Assembly (NCBI GenBank): GCA_000231825.2
Contig: JH720393.1
Span: 1 to 64,000, forward strand
DNA: 64,000 bases
From: Tetrahymena elliotti 4EA
Lineage: Eukaryota; Ciliophora; Oligohymenophorea; Hymenostomatida; Tetrahymenidae
Reading direction: 5' to 3'
Under the pieces are notes generated by a model. It was not told the DNA's origin. It was given only the letters and a program-made list of their open reading frames with translations, and ran no database searches. Of the stretch, positions 26,003 through 39,600 are shown piece after piece. Positions within the stretch are counted from its first letter, which is position 1; each line of letters opens with the position of its first letter. The translations under genes were made by a program, and so were the position numbers.

Positions 26003-27034
26003 ATGAATTAATCTTCGAGATCTTCATTTTAAGCCTTTGAAAAAGATTATCCTAGGTTTGATAACCTTGATCCATCTTTAGGTAAATCAAATAATAGCAA
26101 GTTTTTATTTTTTAATAAAATCATTAATAATTTAAAGCAGCATAAAATAACTAATCATTTTTTAAAACAAATTAGATGGTGGATTCAAAATAATTTATAT
26201 TCAAGAACTACCAATAACAATAAAGTAAAAAGAAATTTTATTAAGCAAACTAGTTTTAACAAATTTTAAAAATTCAGATTATTAGAAGGCATTGAATCAT
26301 TTAATGAAACTACAAATGTAGAGCCTATTTTAATTAAAATGATGTAAAAAGTAAACTTAAAATTTTAGATATCCAAATATTTAAAGAAACTATTTTTAAT
26401 AGACTACTGGAAAAGAGAAAAGACTTGATACTATAAAAATTGAGCTTACAACTGAAGCTGATCTTTTTTTTAATTTTGTATTTGAGTAAAACATCTTTTT
26501 TTAACTATAAATCTTTAAGATTTTTAAAGGGATAAATAAATCTTATTAATACTAAAATAATAAAGAGCTAATGATTTAACATTCTTAAAAATGAAGAAAA
26601 AGTAAAAATGGAATATTGATTTTGACTAATTGTCTTCCTCTATAATTAAAATGCTTTCTAGCTGCTAAAATGACCCTCACAAGTATACATATTTAATTTG
26701 AGTAGATAATAAATATTAACTGATCTATGTAAAAATTAGTTTTTAGCTAACCTTTGAAATTAACAAAGATTTAAATGCAGAATTGATTATTTGCTAAACC
26801 ACAGAATTTAAGTAGGTTGAGTTGATGAAATTAGATTTTATCACATAGAGCTAAGAAAATATTAGATAGAGTGTTGTTTTCCGTTTTAATTTAGTAAAGG
26901 CTAAAGTTATGATAGCAACTTAAAGAGTTAATGATACAATTGGAATATTACAAGACAAAAACCCAGTTTTATGCGATTTTATAAAAAAAAATACAAGCTT
27001 GGTAAGACCTAAATAATATTCATCCAATTATTGA
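26003..27034 (+). CDS. SAS6L: SAS-6-like protein (SAS6L), head domain only
   Basis: Five small exons: 26003-26081, 26176-26317, 26369-26485, 26530-26682, 26740-27034; 261 aa. The spliced product fits the SAS-6/XRCC4-type N-terminal head seen by memory in SAS6L proteins: an opening IYIQELPITIKQKE strand, KIELTTEADLFFNF, then NIDFDQLSSSIIKMLSSC followed by DPH, then TTEFKQVELMKLDF, and an ending helix NLVKAKVMIATQRVNDTI followed by KNPVL. SAS-6 proteins build the centriole cartwheel; the SAS6L branch has the head without the long coiled coil and is known from flagellates and apicomplexans. The short length here agrees. Each intron is needed: unspliced, the first frame stops at 26417. Function in this cell is inferred. 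Confidence 0.75.
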
Positions 27035-28124
27035 AACCTATTAAAGTAAATATATCTCTCTCTATATACATAAAATAAAAATATTAATTAGTGGTAAAAA
27101 TAAAAATACTTTCAGTTTTTAAACAAATATTCTAAAAATAATTTTTAATTTTTCACTTATATTTAAGAACAATAAATAAACTTGATAGTATATGAACATA
27201 TTTAAATTTTACTAGATTTTAAAATTTACTTAAATAATCTGTAAAAACCCATCAAATAATATCTATTTTCTTTTAATTAAAATTTGAAATAATGATCTTT
27301 AAAAAAAACTAAAGTAAGTGTTTCAAGAATTTTGAAATCAAAATAGTTAGTTAACTTGTTATAAATTTCTAAACAAATTATCTAATAATACAATGAAATA
27401 ACCATATTAATTATTTCTATGATTTGATGTAAAATATATTTTAAAAAATTAGTAAATTCAAAGGTTTTTTGTAGAGAGTGAGCCTTCACCCTTAAAAATA
27501 CTCTAATTAACTATTTCAAAATCATCTGTAAACTTTATTAAATTATTTAAGTTGAATTTATTATAAGTAGATTAAAAAATAAAAAATGAACTGATATAAA
27601 AAACAATTTCAATATTTTTGTAAAAAAAATTAAAACATTTTTAAAAATAAACAAAAAAATTTTATTTTAAAAAATCAGAGAAAGTAATTAGGAAAAATCT
27701 CATAAAATTATATAATAAAAACAAAAATCTAAGAAGAGTTTGTCATTTTAAATTGTTATTAATAATTAATGAACTGTCATTTAAAATTTTAAATATTTTT
27801 CAATCCATCTTCCAACTTTAAATTCTAAAAATTAATTTAGAATAAACAATTTCTAAAAGACAATGAATTGATTCTTTTTTCAATTACATTAAGTCATTAA
27901 GTTTTCTTTTTAAAGTATTTACAAAGAGCCTTATGAAATTTATGATAAAATAGATTTTTCTTCTATGTTCTTTTTCTATTTTAATTTTTCATATTCTTAA
28001 ATTCATATTTGCTCTTTTCTATATTTTGTTTAGATGACACAACTTTATAAATATAAAAATTTGATCAAATATTAATTAATTAATTATTTATTTATCAATA
28101 ACTATATCAAAATAAATAAGAAAA
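27035..28124. other. Intergenic
   Basis: 1,090 nt of A/T-rich sequence between two plus-strand genes. No protein-like frame, RNA gene or clear repeat was recognised on either strand. Confidence 0.5.
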
Positions 28125-29633
28125 ATGCTACAAGAACTAACTTAAGATTTAAAAAATGAATTAGGCTAAAGCTTAATATCAAAGCTTAAAAATTACAAAT
28201 AGTTTGAATTTGAGGGAAATACTATAATAGTTGAGTATGTTTAACACCTATGGTTTCAAGCTAAGCTTATGATAGTCCATCAATTTTATGTTCCAAAATC
28301 TTCATCACTTTATTCACTAAAAGAATCTCCGAGTTTCTAGGAATTTCTATAGCAAATAGAAGCTTTTAAGATAATATAAGATGAAAATTCTTTCACTGTT
28401 TCATTTTTAGTAGATTTGAAGCATGAATTTGGCTTCAAGAAAGATACCTTTGTAGATTAGATTATTAAATTAAAAACTGAAAAGCCACATGAACTTAGAA
28501 ATATTATTTCCAATTCTATGAATAAATATTAAAAGCATTATGCTAATATAATAAATAATATGCCTTTTAACAATAAAATAGATGATGTATTTTAGAGCGA
28601 TTAAGCTGTTATCTTCTTAGCTAAACATTTTTTACAAGTTCATGAAAATCAGTAACTACCTCATATTAAAGTAGAGTAAAAAGTATATTGTAATTAGCCA
28701 AAAAATGAAGATAAACTAGAGATAAATTAAGTGAGTTTTAATATTTTTTCTTAACTTTAAAATTTAAAAAAGAAAGAGGAATTTTAATTAGAATCAATAG
28801 TGAATTCTATTTAAACATATAAATACTTTACATTTTACTAGCACAAATTTCTATTAGTCTATTATACAACTTTCTTGAAAATACATGAGGAAAAGTAGGA
28901 TGGAGTAATATTACACAAAATTGATGATACAATTATTTGGTAAAGTGCTTTATTTGCTGTAAATTAGTAAAATGAACATATTATGATCAATATTGAAGGT
29001 GACAGCATGTAGGCCTACCCATAAATGACTCATTTACTAGGTAAATAGTTAGCCAATATTATGGATACAAATCAGTTCATGAATATTTTTACATAAACTA
29101 TTGTTCATGAAAATATTAATAATAATATGGATGTATCAGAAATATCTGAAAAATTTAAATTAGGATCAGTGCTCTTATATAGGACTAAATTATTTATAAA
29201 TCAAGCATGTGTTTATTTAGGTAGTGATTTAGTAATTACAGTAAAACATAATCAAGATTAACACAAGACTAATTCTTTACAACCTATATCAGACGAACAA
29301 GCATAAATGTAAGAGAATGAGATGCAAACTGAAGAATAAAAACAAAATAATCCAGAGACAAACTAAATTTTCTAATTTTCTAGATTTGAAGAATTTACAC
29401 AATAAACAAAAACAATTCAAGAAATTAGATTTAAATTCCAACCTTATGATAAATAAGAACTCTTTGATAAGGCCTTGTAAATGAATAAATCTTTCTTTGA
29501 ATTTAATATCTATAAATAAAATAGTGAGCATTTAGCATTTGAACTTGCTTCTGGTTTTAGGTTTTCTCCATAGCAAAATCATTTAATAAATAAAATTGGA
29601 GAAGTAGTTTAAAACATATTCTTTTCAAAGTGA
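28125..29633 (+). CDS. ARPC2-like protein with C-terminal extension
   Basis: A single exon of 503 codons. By eye, residues ~1-275 follow the order of the Arp2/3 complex 34-kDa subunit: a strand NSFTVSFLVDL, a charged helix starting at DTFVDQIIKLK, a second strand region DQAVIFLAKHFLQV, then VSFNIFSQL and a long aromatic/basic helix (YKYFTFYQHKFLLVYYTTFLK). In ARPC2 the corresponding pieces bind the mother actin filament. The remaining ~230 residues have no counterpart in ARPC2 (usually ~300 aa) and include an acidic Gln/Glu linker near residues 385-410. Identity is weak, so this is a hypothesis. The alternative is a ciliate-specific orphan. No membrane segment or signal peptide is seen. Confidence 0.45.
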
Positions 29634-30375
29634 AAAATAATATTAACCAAAAATTTATTTCTATTTATCACCCTAATATAAATAATAATTAAATTATAGT
29701 AATTTTTTATTTGAAAATTACAACATTTATTTTAAATAAACCCAAATTCATTTTATTTATCAAAAAGTTAGTAAAGCAAGGAACTTAAGAAATACTACTC
29801 GAAGAAAAACTTTTTTATTTAAATTTTGTTAACTTTCTTCATCAAATTTGTCTAGAAAATATATAAATAAAATAGGTATAATTTATAAGCATTAAAATAT
29901 TTACAGATTCTACCCTTTCCAAATTTTATAAAAAAGTCTGAATTTCCTTCATTTAGTCCTTTAGAATTTATAAAATTTATTTAAATATTTAATAGATTTA
30001 AATTAAAAAAAATTAATTTGCTAAGTTTAGTTATTTAAAAAAATATTTTAAGAAGAAAAATTGATTCTTAAATTAAAATTATAAAATTATGAAATTATGA
30101 AATTATTTTTAATATAGAAAAATAATATAAGATCTAAAAATTATGTTTATTTTCCAAATTTTGAAGACATAATCTTTTATTCTTAAGAAAAGAAGATTTT
30201 TTTAAAGATAATTATTATTGGTTATGATTGAAACAAGAGTAATTTTCTTTAAATAAATTATGATTAATTTTCAGCCTTAAAAATAATTATTATTAAAATT
30301 AATAATATTTAAAATACTTTTGATTTTGATGTAAATTATTTAATTTGTATATTTGTTTGTTTATAAGCTTTCAAA
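29634..30375. other. Intergenic
   Basis: 742 nt of A/T-rich DNA between two plus-strand genes; short A/T near-repeats such as AAAATTATGAAATTATG around 30080-30110. No gene was recognised. Confidence 0.5.
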
Positions 30376-32331
30376 ATGTAATAAACTGAAGTATAAGTTA
30401 TCAAGAGTAAATTTCCAGTTTTAAAAGACATTAATAAATTTCACCTTTCGAAAAGTAAAATAAGACCTAATTTTATTCTTCATGACAGTATCTCTTATAA
30501 ATCTGAGTGCGCTTTAGGAGGAAAAACTATGATTAAATATCGAAGGCCATCTGAAATAGAAAGGGATATTAAAAAATAAAATGAAAAATTGGTTGATTAG
30601 TTAGAATAGTAAAAAAGAAACTTAACATAGCATATAATTAGAAAACAATTTAATAAAGATAGCAACAACTTTGCACCTCCAATAGATTTTAATGCCTTCT
30701 TAGAAAATTAATAATAAAATGAGCAAGATAATTTGAATCAAAATACTTATAATGTCTTTGGTAATTAAATTGACATGGCAGAAAAGTAATCACTAGATTT
30801 TAAATTTGAAAAATGCCAAAATGATTATTAACCTTAAACAGAAGTTTAGTTACCTTTTTTAAAAAAGAGGTTCAACACTCCTCCAATTAGCAAAACTAGG
30901 CTAACTTAGAGGTAGATTTAAAGTAAAAATTATTTAGAAACGGAAAGAATTATAGATAACTATGCAAAAGATAATTATAAACCATATAATTTAGCATCAA
31001 ATTATAATATTTAATCATTAAATGATATTCTTCATAGCTAAACAGATTTTGATTAATCTTTACTTGCTACTTAACCTAAATTAATTACAGAGTAAAACGA
31101 ATCTTCAGGCAAATCTATTTTCAAGACATAGTCTTCTTAGTAATCTATAAAGAGAATAAAAAGAGCTGTTAGCGAATAAGGGATCAAGCCTTATAAAAAG
31201 AAAAGCGATTGCTTTCCTTAAAGCGAATTTTACATGTATCTTAACTAGGTTACAGAAAATCGTTAAAAAAATAATATAGTTGAAAATTCAATAAGTAAAT
31301 TATTGAGCACACTTAAAGATGAGTCTACTTCTGAGCCTAAAAAGGTATTGTTATAATCACTTTAATTTATTTATTAACATTTTATTGAAATTTCTCTTTA
31401 ATTTAATAAATATGTTTATTTAATAGATATAGCCTCAATAAATTGTAATTTCTAAAAGAAACAGAAGGAGTATAACTGATTAAAAGAGAGTGTAGTTTGA
31501 TGAAGATGGGAAAGAAAGAGCTACTAAACCTCACTAATAACTCACAAAAATTTAGGAATTAAGCAAAAAGACTTTTTCAAAAGATAATATCAAATTATTT
31601 ATCAGAAAAATATTGCTTAATATATAAGATTATATAAAAACTCATGACAATATGGAAATTCCTAAGCATAAATTAAATCATTTGGGAGCTGATAGACCCA
31701 GAATATCTTAAGTTTTATTTTCTAAAAATGGATTTCTTAGAAAAGATTTAACAGAGGATGATTTCTTACCTGTTATCTACCCAAAAGATTTTATTAGATC
31801 AGAGGAAGAGAGAAAAAATGCACCTGTAAGAATTAATAATAATACTTTACTTATTTAATTTTTTATCTTTCAGTTTATAAATAATTTTTTTGGATAAAAT
31901 AGTCTGCTGATGCCAACTTTGATTTGAATACATATTTTGATTTTATGTACTTTAATTCACGTCTTTAAGAATACATTACAAAAAAAACTACTAAAGCTTT
32001 GGTCAAGCTTGAAAAAGAATTAACAAAACAGACAGATTATATTCAAAATAAAAAAGAGAGAATTATAAAAGATCATCAGCAAAAAACAATAGACTAATTT
32101 AGGATAAGGAGTTAATCACCTGATATACATTTATAAATATTATAGAGTGAAGACAATTAAACTTCATATAAAAATTACAGTTTAAAAAGACAACAATATT
32201 TAATGGATTATATGAATTTGATTGAAAAGAAATTAGGAAATATGGATTTAATTTCTTAACTTACAAGGAATACTTATAATTAGGTTACTGATGTTATCAA
32301 AGAAGTAAAAAAACACTCAAACGAAAGCTGA
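30376..32331 (+). CDS. Unknown protein, basic and polar (598 aa)
   Basis: Three exons: 30376-31344, 31427-31825, 31903-32331; 599 codons ending in TGA. Splices are phase 0 and the 77-nt second intron ends at 31902 (ATAAAATAG); the earlier AG at 31873 leads to a stop. The first half is polar and Gln/Asn-rich. Residues ~380-470 look more ordered (IRKILLNIQDYI, then RPRISQVLFSKNGFLRK). The C-terminal third is helical and lysine-rich (KALVKLEKELTKQTDYIQ), a likely coiled coil. No family is recognised and no membrane segment is present. It sits in a run of plus-strand genes with separate leaders. Confidence 0.7.
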
Positions 32332-32625
32332 TAAAGCTTAATAGTATTTTTTATAAATTACTAGTATTATTTTTAATTTATTTTAATTAAAAACTGAAAC
32401 AAAAAAAAGACAAATTTTTTAGCAATTATTAAAAATACGACTAAAATTTAATTTATCATTTCATTCTATTAAATTCTTATAGTAATTGATTGTTAATTTT
32501 TAAATTTTGAAATATTTATTTAATATAAATAATAATTAGATTTGTTGTTTTTACTATTTTTTTAACTTTGTGAAAATTTAAAAAAAATTGAAAATTCTAA
32601 GTAATTTTTTAGTAGAAAAATTAAA

Positions 32626-33516
32626 ATGGATAGTAAGAAGCAAAAAAATTCATTATTTGCTTGTTGTTTGTATTCATATTACTTTGAAGAAAGCATTTAT
32701 AATATTAAAAAAGAGTTATATTAATATGAGGCAAGCAAATATCTTTTTTAGTTTTAAAACTCAATAAGTGCTGATTCAAAAGCTATTTTGATTGATTTCA
32801 ATTACATTTATAAATACATAATAGATCACATTAAATATAAAACAGAAAATTAAAAGCTCTTAAAAAAACAAAACAAAAATAAGACAATAAGCATTATTTT
32901 TTATTATTAAAAGCATAGATAAAGGAATTCATAGTATTTTAAAAATTTAACTCCTTTTAGTAAAGAAACATAAATGAAGAAGAATGCAACTCAGTAGCAT
33001 CTTCGAGGTGCTTCTGAAACAAGAAAAAATACTAAGCCTGGCCATTATAATAGTTCTTAGAGCTTGTCTATTCACCCAACTATGAGTTAATAATAGTTGC
33101 AATAATAGTAGAAAACTCTTTCAGGTAGTACCAGCCAGTAAATGTGGATGTCTAAAACAGACTCTGTTTAAGGCGAATATTTTTTTGATAGTCAGAATTA
33201 GTAATTAGGATAATTTTCTAAAACATAAGATAGTAGTATGAGTATTCCTATGAAAAAGTTTTTTGGCCATGCTCCTTAATATAGAAATGCTAACTAAAGT
33301 TAATCTTAAACTAGTATTAATAATAAGATTTAAAATGTATAATAGAAATTTTGGTAGGATGTTAGTAAAAGTGACAAATCCTTAATGCGTATTGAGTCAG
33401 GTAAACCTAGACCTGTAACTGTAGGCTAATTTAAGCCATTATCGCGTGCATTTTCGATGCCTAAATTTAAAAATGGTAAACATTAAGTTCAATATATTAC
33501 ATTATCATTAGTTTGA
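32626..33516 (+). CDS. Unknown Gln/Ser-rich protein (296 aa)
   Basis: A single exon of 297 codons from ATG at 32626 to TGA at 33514-33516. The N-terminus has paired cysteines and tyrosines (FACCLYSYYFEES). The middle contains a run of mixed CAA/TAA/TAG glutamines near residues 150-162, and the C-terminus carries many Ser/Lys/Arg sites (KSLMRIESGKPRPVTVGQF). No known domain was recognised. It ends 150 nt before the dynein heavy chain start on the same strand. The frame could conceal an in-frame intron in the A/T-rich N-terminal part. Confidence 0.65.
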
Positions 33517-33666
33517 TTATAAAATGATTTAAGAAACTGAAATTAAATGAATATCTCCTAAAAAAGAAAAAAAGCAATTTTTAAAATATTTTATTTAAAA
33601 ATTTATTTGTTTTTTATTTTATAAAAAATAAATTTAATTTTTATCTTAATTTATAATATCTTAGAA

Positions 33667-36600
33667 ATGCTTTAAGCTCATAATATGTAATCCATAAACT
33701 AAGAAGAAATAGATGAAAAGGATAATCCAGAATTTTTAGAAAATGTAGCGTATGAGGGATAAATTTAAAATGCAGTTTAAAATTTGAATAGCTAGGTTAA
33801 TTTTTAAAGGTAAATATCATTAAAATCTTAAAAAAATAGACAACAGGAAATATATTTTATTTGTGAATAATATTAATGAATAAGAGGCATAGACAAAATT
33901 TAAATTTTGAAAGATAATTTAGAATATTTTTAATGAATATTTATTTTTATAAAATAGAATAGTAAATATACATTAGTAGCCATTTTAGTTTTTAAGTCAT
34001 GTAGGAGGAAAATATACAAGCATCAAAAATATTTCCAGTGAAGAAGCTAATAATATTATTACGAAGGATCTTTTTCCTACAAAAATTTTACCTGTTTAAT
34101 AAATGAATCAGTATGAGTAGTTGCAAATGTTTAAAAAAATTGATATTGATAGGAATATTAATGATCAAATATAAAAGCATGCAAAGGTTCCTACTGTGGC
34201 TCGTCCAAGCACTGCTATATAGTCTGCTCATAGCTAAGCTAAATCAAGTAGCTAATCTCATGCTGATTAAATACCTAATGCTGTTATATCTGGTAGACTA
34301 TCAAGCTCTAAAGGGAGAACACAATCTTAAGCTACTTTATCTGCTAAATAATAATCATAAGTTTAAGGTCTTCCCTCTACCTAATAAAATTTTAATAAAA
34401 GTAGAAACATTTAAACAGCTACTGCTAACATGAAAGCCCCTGGATAGAAACTTGAATACTCTTAGTCTTAAAATACTCTTTCTCAAAAAAATTCTTAGCC
34501 TTCTTCTGCTAATCAATAAAGGTAAAAATTCTCAATTAAAAAAATATTTAATAATTGTATCAAAAAATATAGGTTGCTTAGTGGGAAGTAATAGAGAATA
34601 TAGTCAGCAAAGCCTGAGTTAATGAGAAGATTATAAGATAAAAATAAAGTAATTGTTGAAGAAATGAATTAAATTGATAATGAATTGGATATTAAAGAAG
34701 ATTTCGGTGGTGATGATGAATTTTATAATCGTGCAGAAAATATTAAAGGTAAATTTGATGGGAAAATGTTTGATAACCGTCCTAAATCAAGTCTTGTAGG
34801 AAAGAGACCAGTTAGTGGAAAAGTAGCTTAAGCAGAGTCTTTTTTTAAAGAATTCAAAAAATATACATCATTTAATGCTTTAGATACTCCTTATGAGGAA
34901 TTGTTTGATAGAAACGAACGTACTATCACAGCTACTTTTGCAAAATTTGGAGATTTAGGATACTATTCTCCAGTACAGAGAATAGGAAGTTATATGCAAT
35001 ATTCTGCAAAATTAAAAACTGAGCATTTGATTGAAATTGTTTCTTTATAATAAACAAGCACAAATATAGAAAAACCAGAATGTGAAATTCCTATTTAGTT
35101 AGCAATTATTGATGAGTTAGACCCTTATTAAAAGAAATCTAAAACTGGTATTTCAACAACTTTTACACCTGAAGATATGAAAAGAGAACCTGTATCTTTG
35201 AGTTTATTCCCTGAATATTTCCCTGAAACGGATGAAAATTAATCACCTCAAGATTCTGCTAATGAACTTTTTTATCAGATGCTTTAAGAAATGGGAGGAA
35301 CATATGATCCTGCAAGCCTTGGAATAAAAAAATATTACTATATTGATCCTGTACTATGGCCACAAAGCATTGCAAATATTGTAGATTCTTCAGTAAAAAG
35401 ATATAATCATTATATTGAATCAGATATAATTAGAGCTGATGAAATTCCTAAATTTAGAAAAAATTGGATGGTGAATGCTTTCAATTTAATTCCATAAGAA
35501 CTTTTAAAGAATGAAAATACTTCTAGATAAGTAATATGAATATTCTACTTTGGTATTAATAATTAATTGGATTTAAATAAATAAAATAGGTATTTTAAGA
35601 AATTTTTGAAAATTTCAAGACAGCTATGAAAACAGCTATGTTAGATTACATTTTACGATCTCCTTAAGAAAGAGCTAGACTCCACATATAGCTAGTTCCT
35701 AGAAAAGTTTTATGCAGTGGAGAACGTATTGCTAGAGAAGGTGGTTTTAATGTCAACCTTTATTAAGACTGGCATAATTTTGTTGATCTAGGTAGAGAGT
35801 ACTGTCGTGGAAATTTAGTCTTAATGAATATAATCAACAGTTCTTTACAAAGTTGGGCATATGAATTTTCCTCATTAAGTTTATTTGAGTACGAAACTTT
35901 TAAAAGAGTCAGCACATTAGGATATACTTTTAGTATTGAATAATTTACTAAATTACAATAGGTATATCGTATGAATGTAGTTTCTTTAATGAAAAATATA
36001 TGGCATAGAGGTGCTATTACTATTATTAAAAAATTCAAATATCTTAGAAGAGTTGATACATCTTATGGTAAATGGACATTGGGAGGTAATTCATAAATAA
36101 ATTTTCTTATTTGTCAAATAGTAAATTAAGATTTTTTTAAAAATTAGGATTTAAAAAGCATATAAAAGAATCTAAATTTGCTCTAAAAAATGATAGAATT
36201 CAGTAGAAATTAATGAATAATGGAAATATTGAAGAAATAGCTGAAGAAGAACAATACGAAGAAGATAGCAGATAAAGCCATAGAAGATCTATACAAAGAA
36301 ATCCTTTAGGAGAAAGTAACAGAATTCCCGAAGCTAGTGAAGGTTCTCCTTCAAATTAATATTATGGATAATTTGATGATAATCATCATATGTATGAATA
36401 TGGGGATGAGTATGATGAGTTTGACTACTTAAATGAAAGTTTGGCTTTTTTGATAGATATTGATAATGAAATCAATACCCCTGAAAGCGTTTATTTTATG
36501 ATGCTTAAATATAAGATTGAGAGAGAAATGCAAAAAGATTAATAAGATTAAAAAGGAGGATATACAAACAGATTAGATTATTAAGCTGAAATGAATTAAT

Positions 36601-39600
36601 AAATTTAAGGAACATTAAACGAATTTGATTTCTATGATAATATTTAATTTGAAGATCTTAAAGATATTAGAGATAATAGCGCTTATCGTAAAATAGCAGC
36701 TAAAACTATGGAAGATGAATCTGTATGGAGAGAAGAAAATGGATGGTCCCTCTACACTAAGGAATATAAATCTAGAATTTTGGATAACGTTGGTATCCTT
36801 ATGGGTTTATAGTTACGTAAAATTATTGAAGAATCATTTGCATATTTAGAGAAAAAAATTATGAGTTATCCTACCTATCGTCGTTGGAAATCTATACAAG
36901 CAAAAAAAAAGGAAATAGGATCTTTGGATTTTATTGAAGATAATATTTAATCTAATTGTGAAATTGAAGATGACGATGATGAACAAGACCAATCTAAGAG
37001 TGGTCTTGGATTAGGAAGTAATGCTCCTTCAAATGACAAAAGTCCTTATGACCTTAATGGACTTCTTCCCAATTAAAATCTCAAATCTAAATCTCGTCTC
37101 TTTATTTTGAATCAAAGCATTAATGGAATGAGCAGTGCAACACAAGGATAAAATTCTAAATTAGATACTAGCAAACGTACCTCATAAGCAAGATTACCAT
37201 CTAACAATTAACTAGGAGGAAACTAAAATGCTAGGCCATTAAGTTCAAATAGATCCAAAGCAGGATTAAATGCTGATAAGAGCAGCTTAGCTTACATCCC
37301 TTAAGATGGAATTAATAGTGAACCTGCTGTTAAAACTCTGATATAACTCTATCCTAAAGACAGTTAAATCTTTTACAAAAAAGCAGATTTTATGAAAGAC
37401 CAAGAAGATTTATCCCCTATATTGTCTTTATCTTTATTTGTAGAAGATGAATAAATTAAATTCAGAGAAAATTCTGATATGATTAAAAATGAATTCCGTA
37501 AATTATTTAATGATATGGTAACTTCATTTGACCAATTTTTGCATCCTCGTTTTTGTAAGGTTAGAATAGAAAAAAATTAATAAACATTATAACGTGATAC
37601 TTCATACATATCCGAAGGAGCATAAGGCAGAGACGAAAGATCTAAATCTAATTAAAAAGGAGTGACTCGCAAGTAATTTATGTCTAATGCTCCGAAAAGT
37701 TTAAGGACAGCTTTTGATAATATTGCACCAGAAGATTTTGAAGTAAATTGTTCTGATAGGTTTGATGAATTCTATAAAAAATTCTGCAGTTTCGTTTAAG
37801 TTTCAGAAAAGTAAGCAAAAGTTGGGGGCTAATAAACAACAATATAAACAGAAGGTGAAGAAAAAGAAGGAAATAATGGTAATTTCTATTTTTTTCTTTA
37901 TAAAAAAATAATTTTAATTTTTTAAAAAAATAAGCAAACAATAACTAGAATGATGAATTTGCTAACAGGATTCTAAATAGTTTAGTTGCACCAGGGTAGA
38001 AAAAGAAGAAATTCTTATAGATGGCTAACTTCAATGAGACATACTTTGCTGGTGTAGTTAACAAAACCATAGCTCATATTTTAAAACACTTAGAAGAAAG
38101 CAGTATTGTCTTAACGGTTTTTGATCAATTCAAACCATTTATTGAAAAATAAGCAGAAAGAGAAATAAGAAATGTTATTAGCAAAAAATAAAATATGACA
38201 AATGAAGAATTTAAAAATTATTATGAAATATTAGAAAAGTTTGATAATCTATCAGATTAAATTCCTGATAAAGTTAAACTAACATTATTTGATGTTAGAT
38301 GTAATGAGGTTAAATAATATATCAAAAAATAAATCAAGGATTTATAATCACGTTTGGTTTTAGCATTTGAAGACATCATATTAACTACTCTTAGATCTGT
38401 TACAGAAAAGTATTCTAGGATAGCAAGCTTTATTAGAAAATCAACTGCAACTGCAGATGAAGTAATCATTAGTTTTTTTCATAATATTCTTTCTAAAATA
38501 TTAAAATATTTCTTAAGGTTGAGGAAATGGAGAAATTTATAGCAGAATTAACAGGAGACAGAATATAAATCAAGTTAAGAACAAGCTCATGCTTTTAAAA
38601 AATTGTTTTTCTTCAAAAATTAAATGTCAAAGGAAATTAAGCAATTGCTGACTTAGCTAAAGATGTTCATGAATGGCCTGAAAAATTAGATAAAGAACTT
38701 ATTGCATAAGAAGAAAAGCATTTGATTGAGCGTTAAAGAATTGAAGAAAAGTTAAGAGAGAAAAGAACTCTTTTTGAAAATAGGATAAATGTATATTTAG
38801 ATGATCTAAAAGATCTTGAAAAATTCACAGAATACTACAAGCATAAGGATTATAATATAGAAATTGATGAATTTGAAAGACTCCTAAATGATGCTAAAGA
38901 TTTAATGGAAGATATTAATGATCAAGAAAAGAAACTATTTGGAATTAGCTCCAACTTTGAGAAATTCTTTACCTTACAATAAGATTTTGAGCCTTATCAA
39001 AAACTGTGGCGTGCTATCAGTGTATTCAGTGAAAATAAAAAAAAATGGATGGGTGATCCAGCTAGTACTCTTGATTCTTCAGATGCAGAATCAATAGTTA
39101 AAGAGCAGAATAAGATTTCTAGTAAATTACTTTATGCTTTTAGACCAGATTCTATTGCTTCAACTATTAGTTAAAAATTCAAAGAAGAAGTAACATAAAT
39201 GAGTGTGTATCTTCCAGTTATTGAAATCATATCAAGACCAGGGATATAAAAGAGACACTGGGATAAAATTTAAAAAGTAATTTTTAAAAATTTTAAATAA
39301 ATATTTAAATATTTTTGAAAAAAAATAGGTATTAAAAATTCCTGATGATGAGTTTAACTATGATAGAATATCTCTTAAGTATTTATTAGCAAAAGGAATT
39401 CAAGAAAAAATTACTGAAGTTGAAGAAATATCTGAAAATGCCTCTAAAGAATTTGGTCTAGAAACAGCTCTTGATAAAATGGAGAAAGAATGGGAAAATT
39501 TATCTTTTTCAGTCATTAATTGGAAGAATAGAGGAGTTTTCATTTTGCAAGGTTCTTCAGTTGAAGATATTTAGATTTTATTAGATGATCATACACTAAA

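Noticed and set aside
26003..26419. Unspliced 138-residue frame from the SAS6L start
   Set aside because: It has no recognisable pattern, while splicing at 26082-26175 and onwards gives a coherent SAS-6-type head.
38518..38760. A possible frame disruption in the dynein linker region
   Set aside because: An alternative frame looked protein-like for ~45 codons, but the original frame runs through with dynein-like spacing and no stop.
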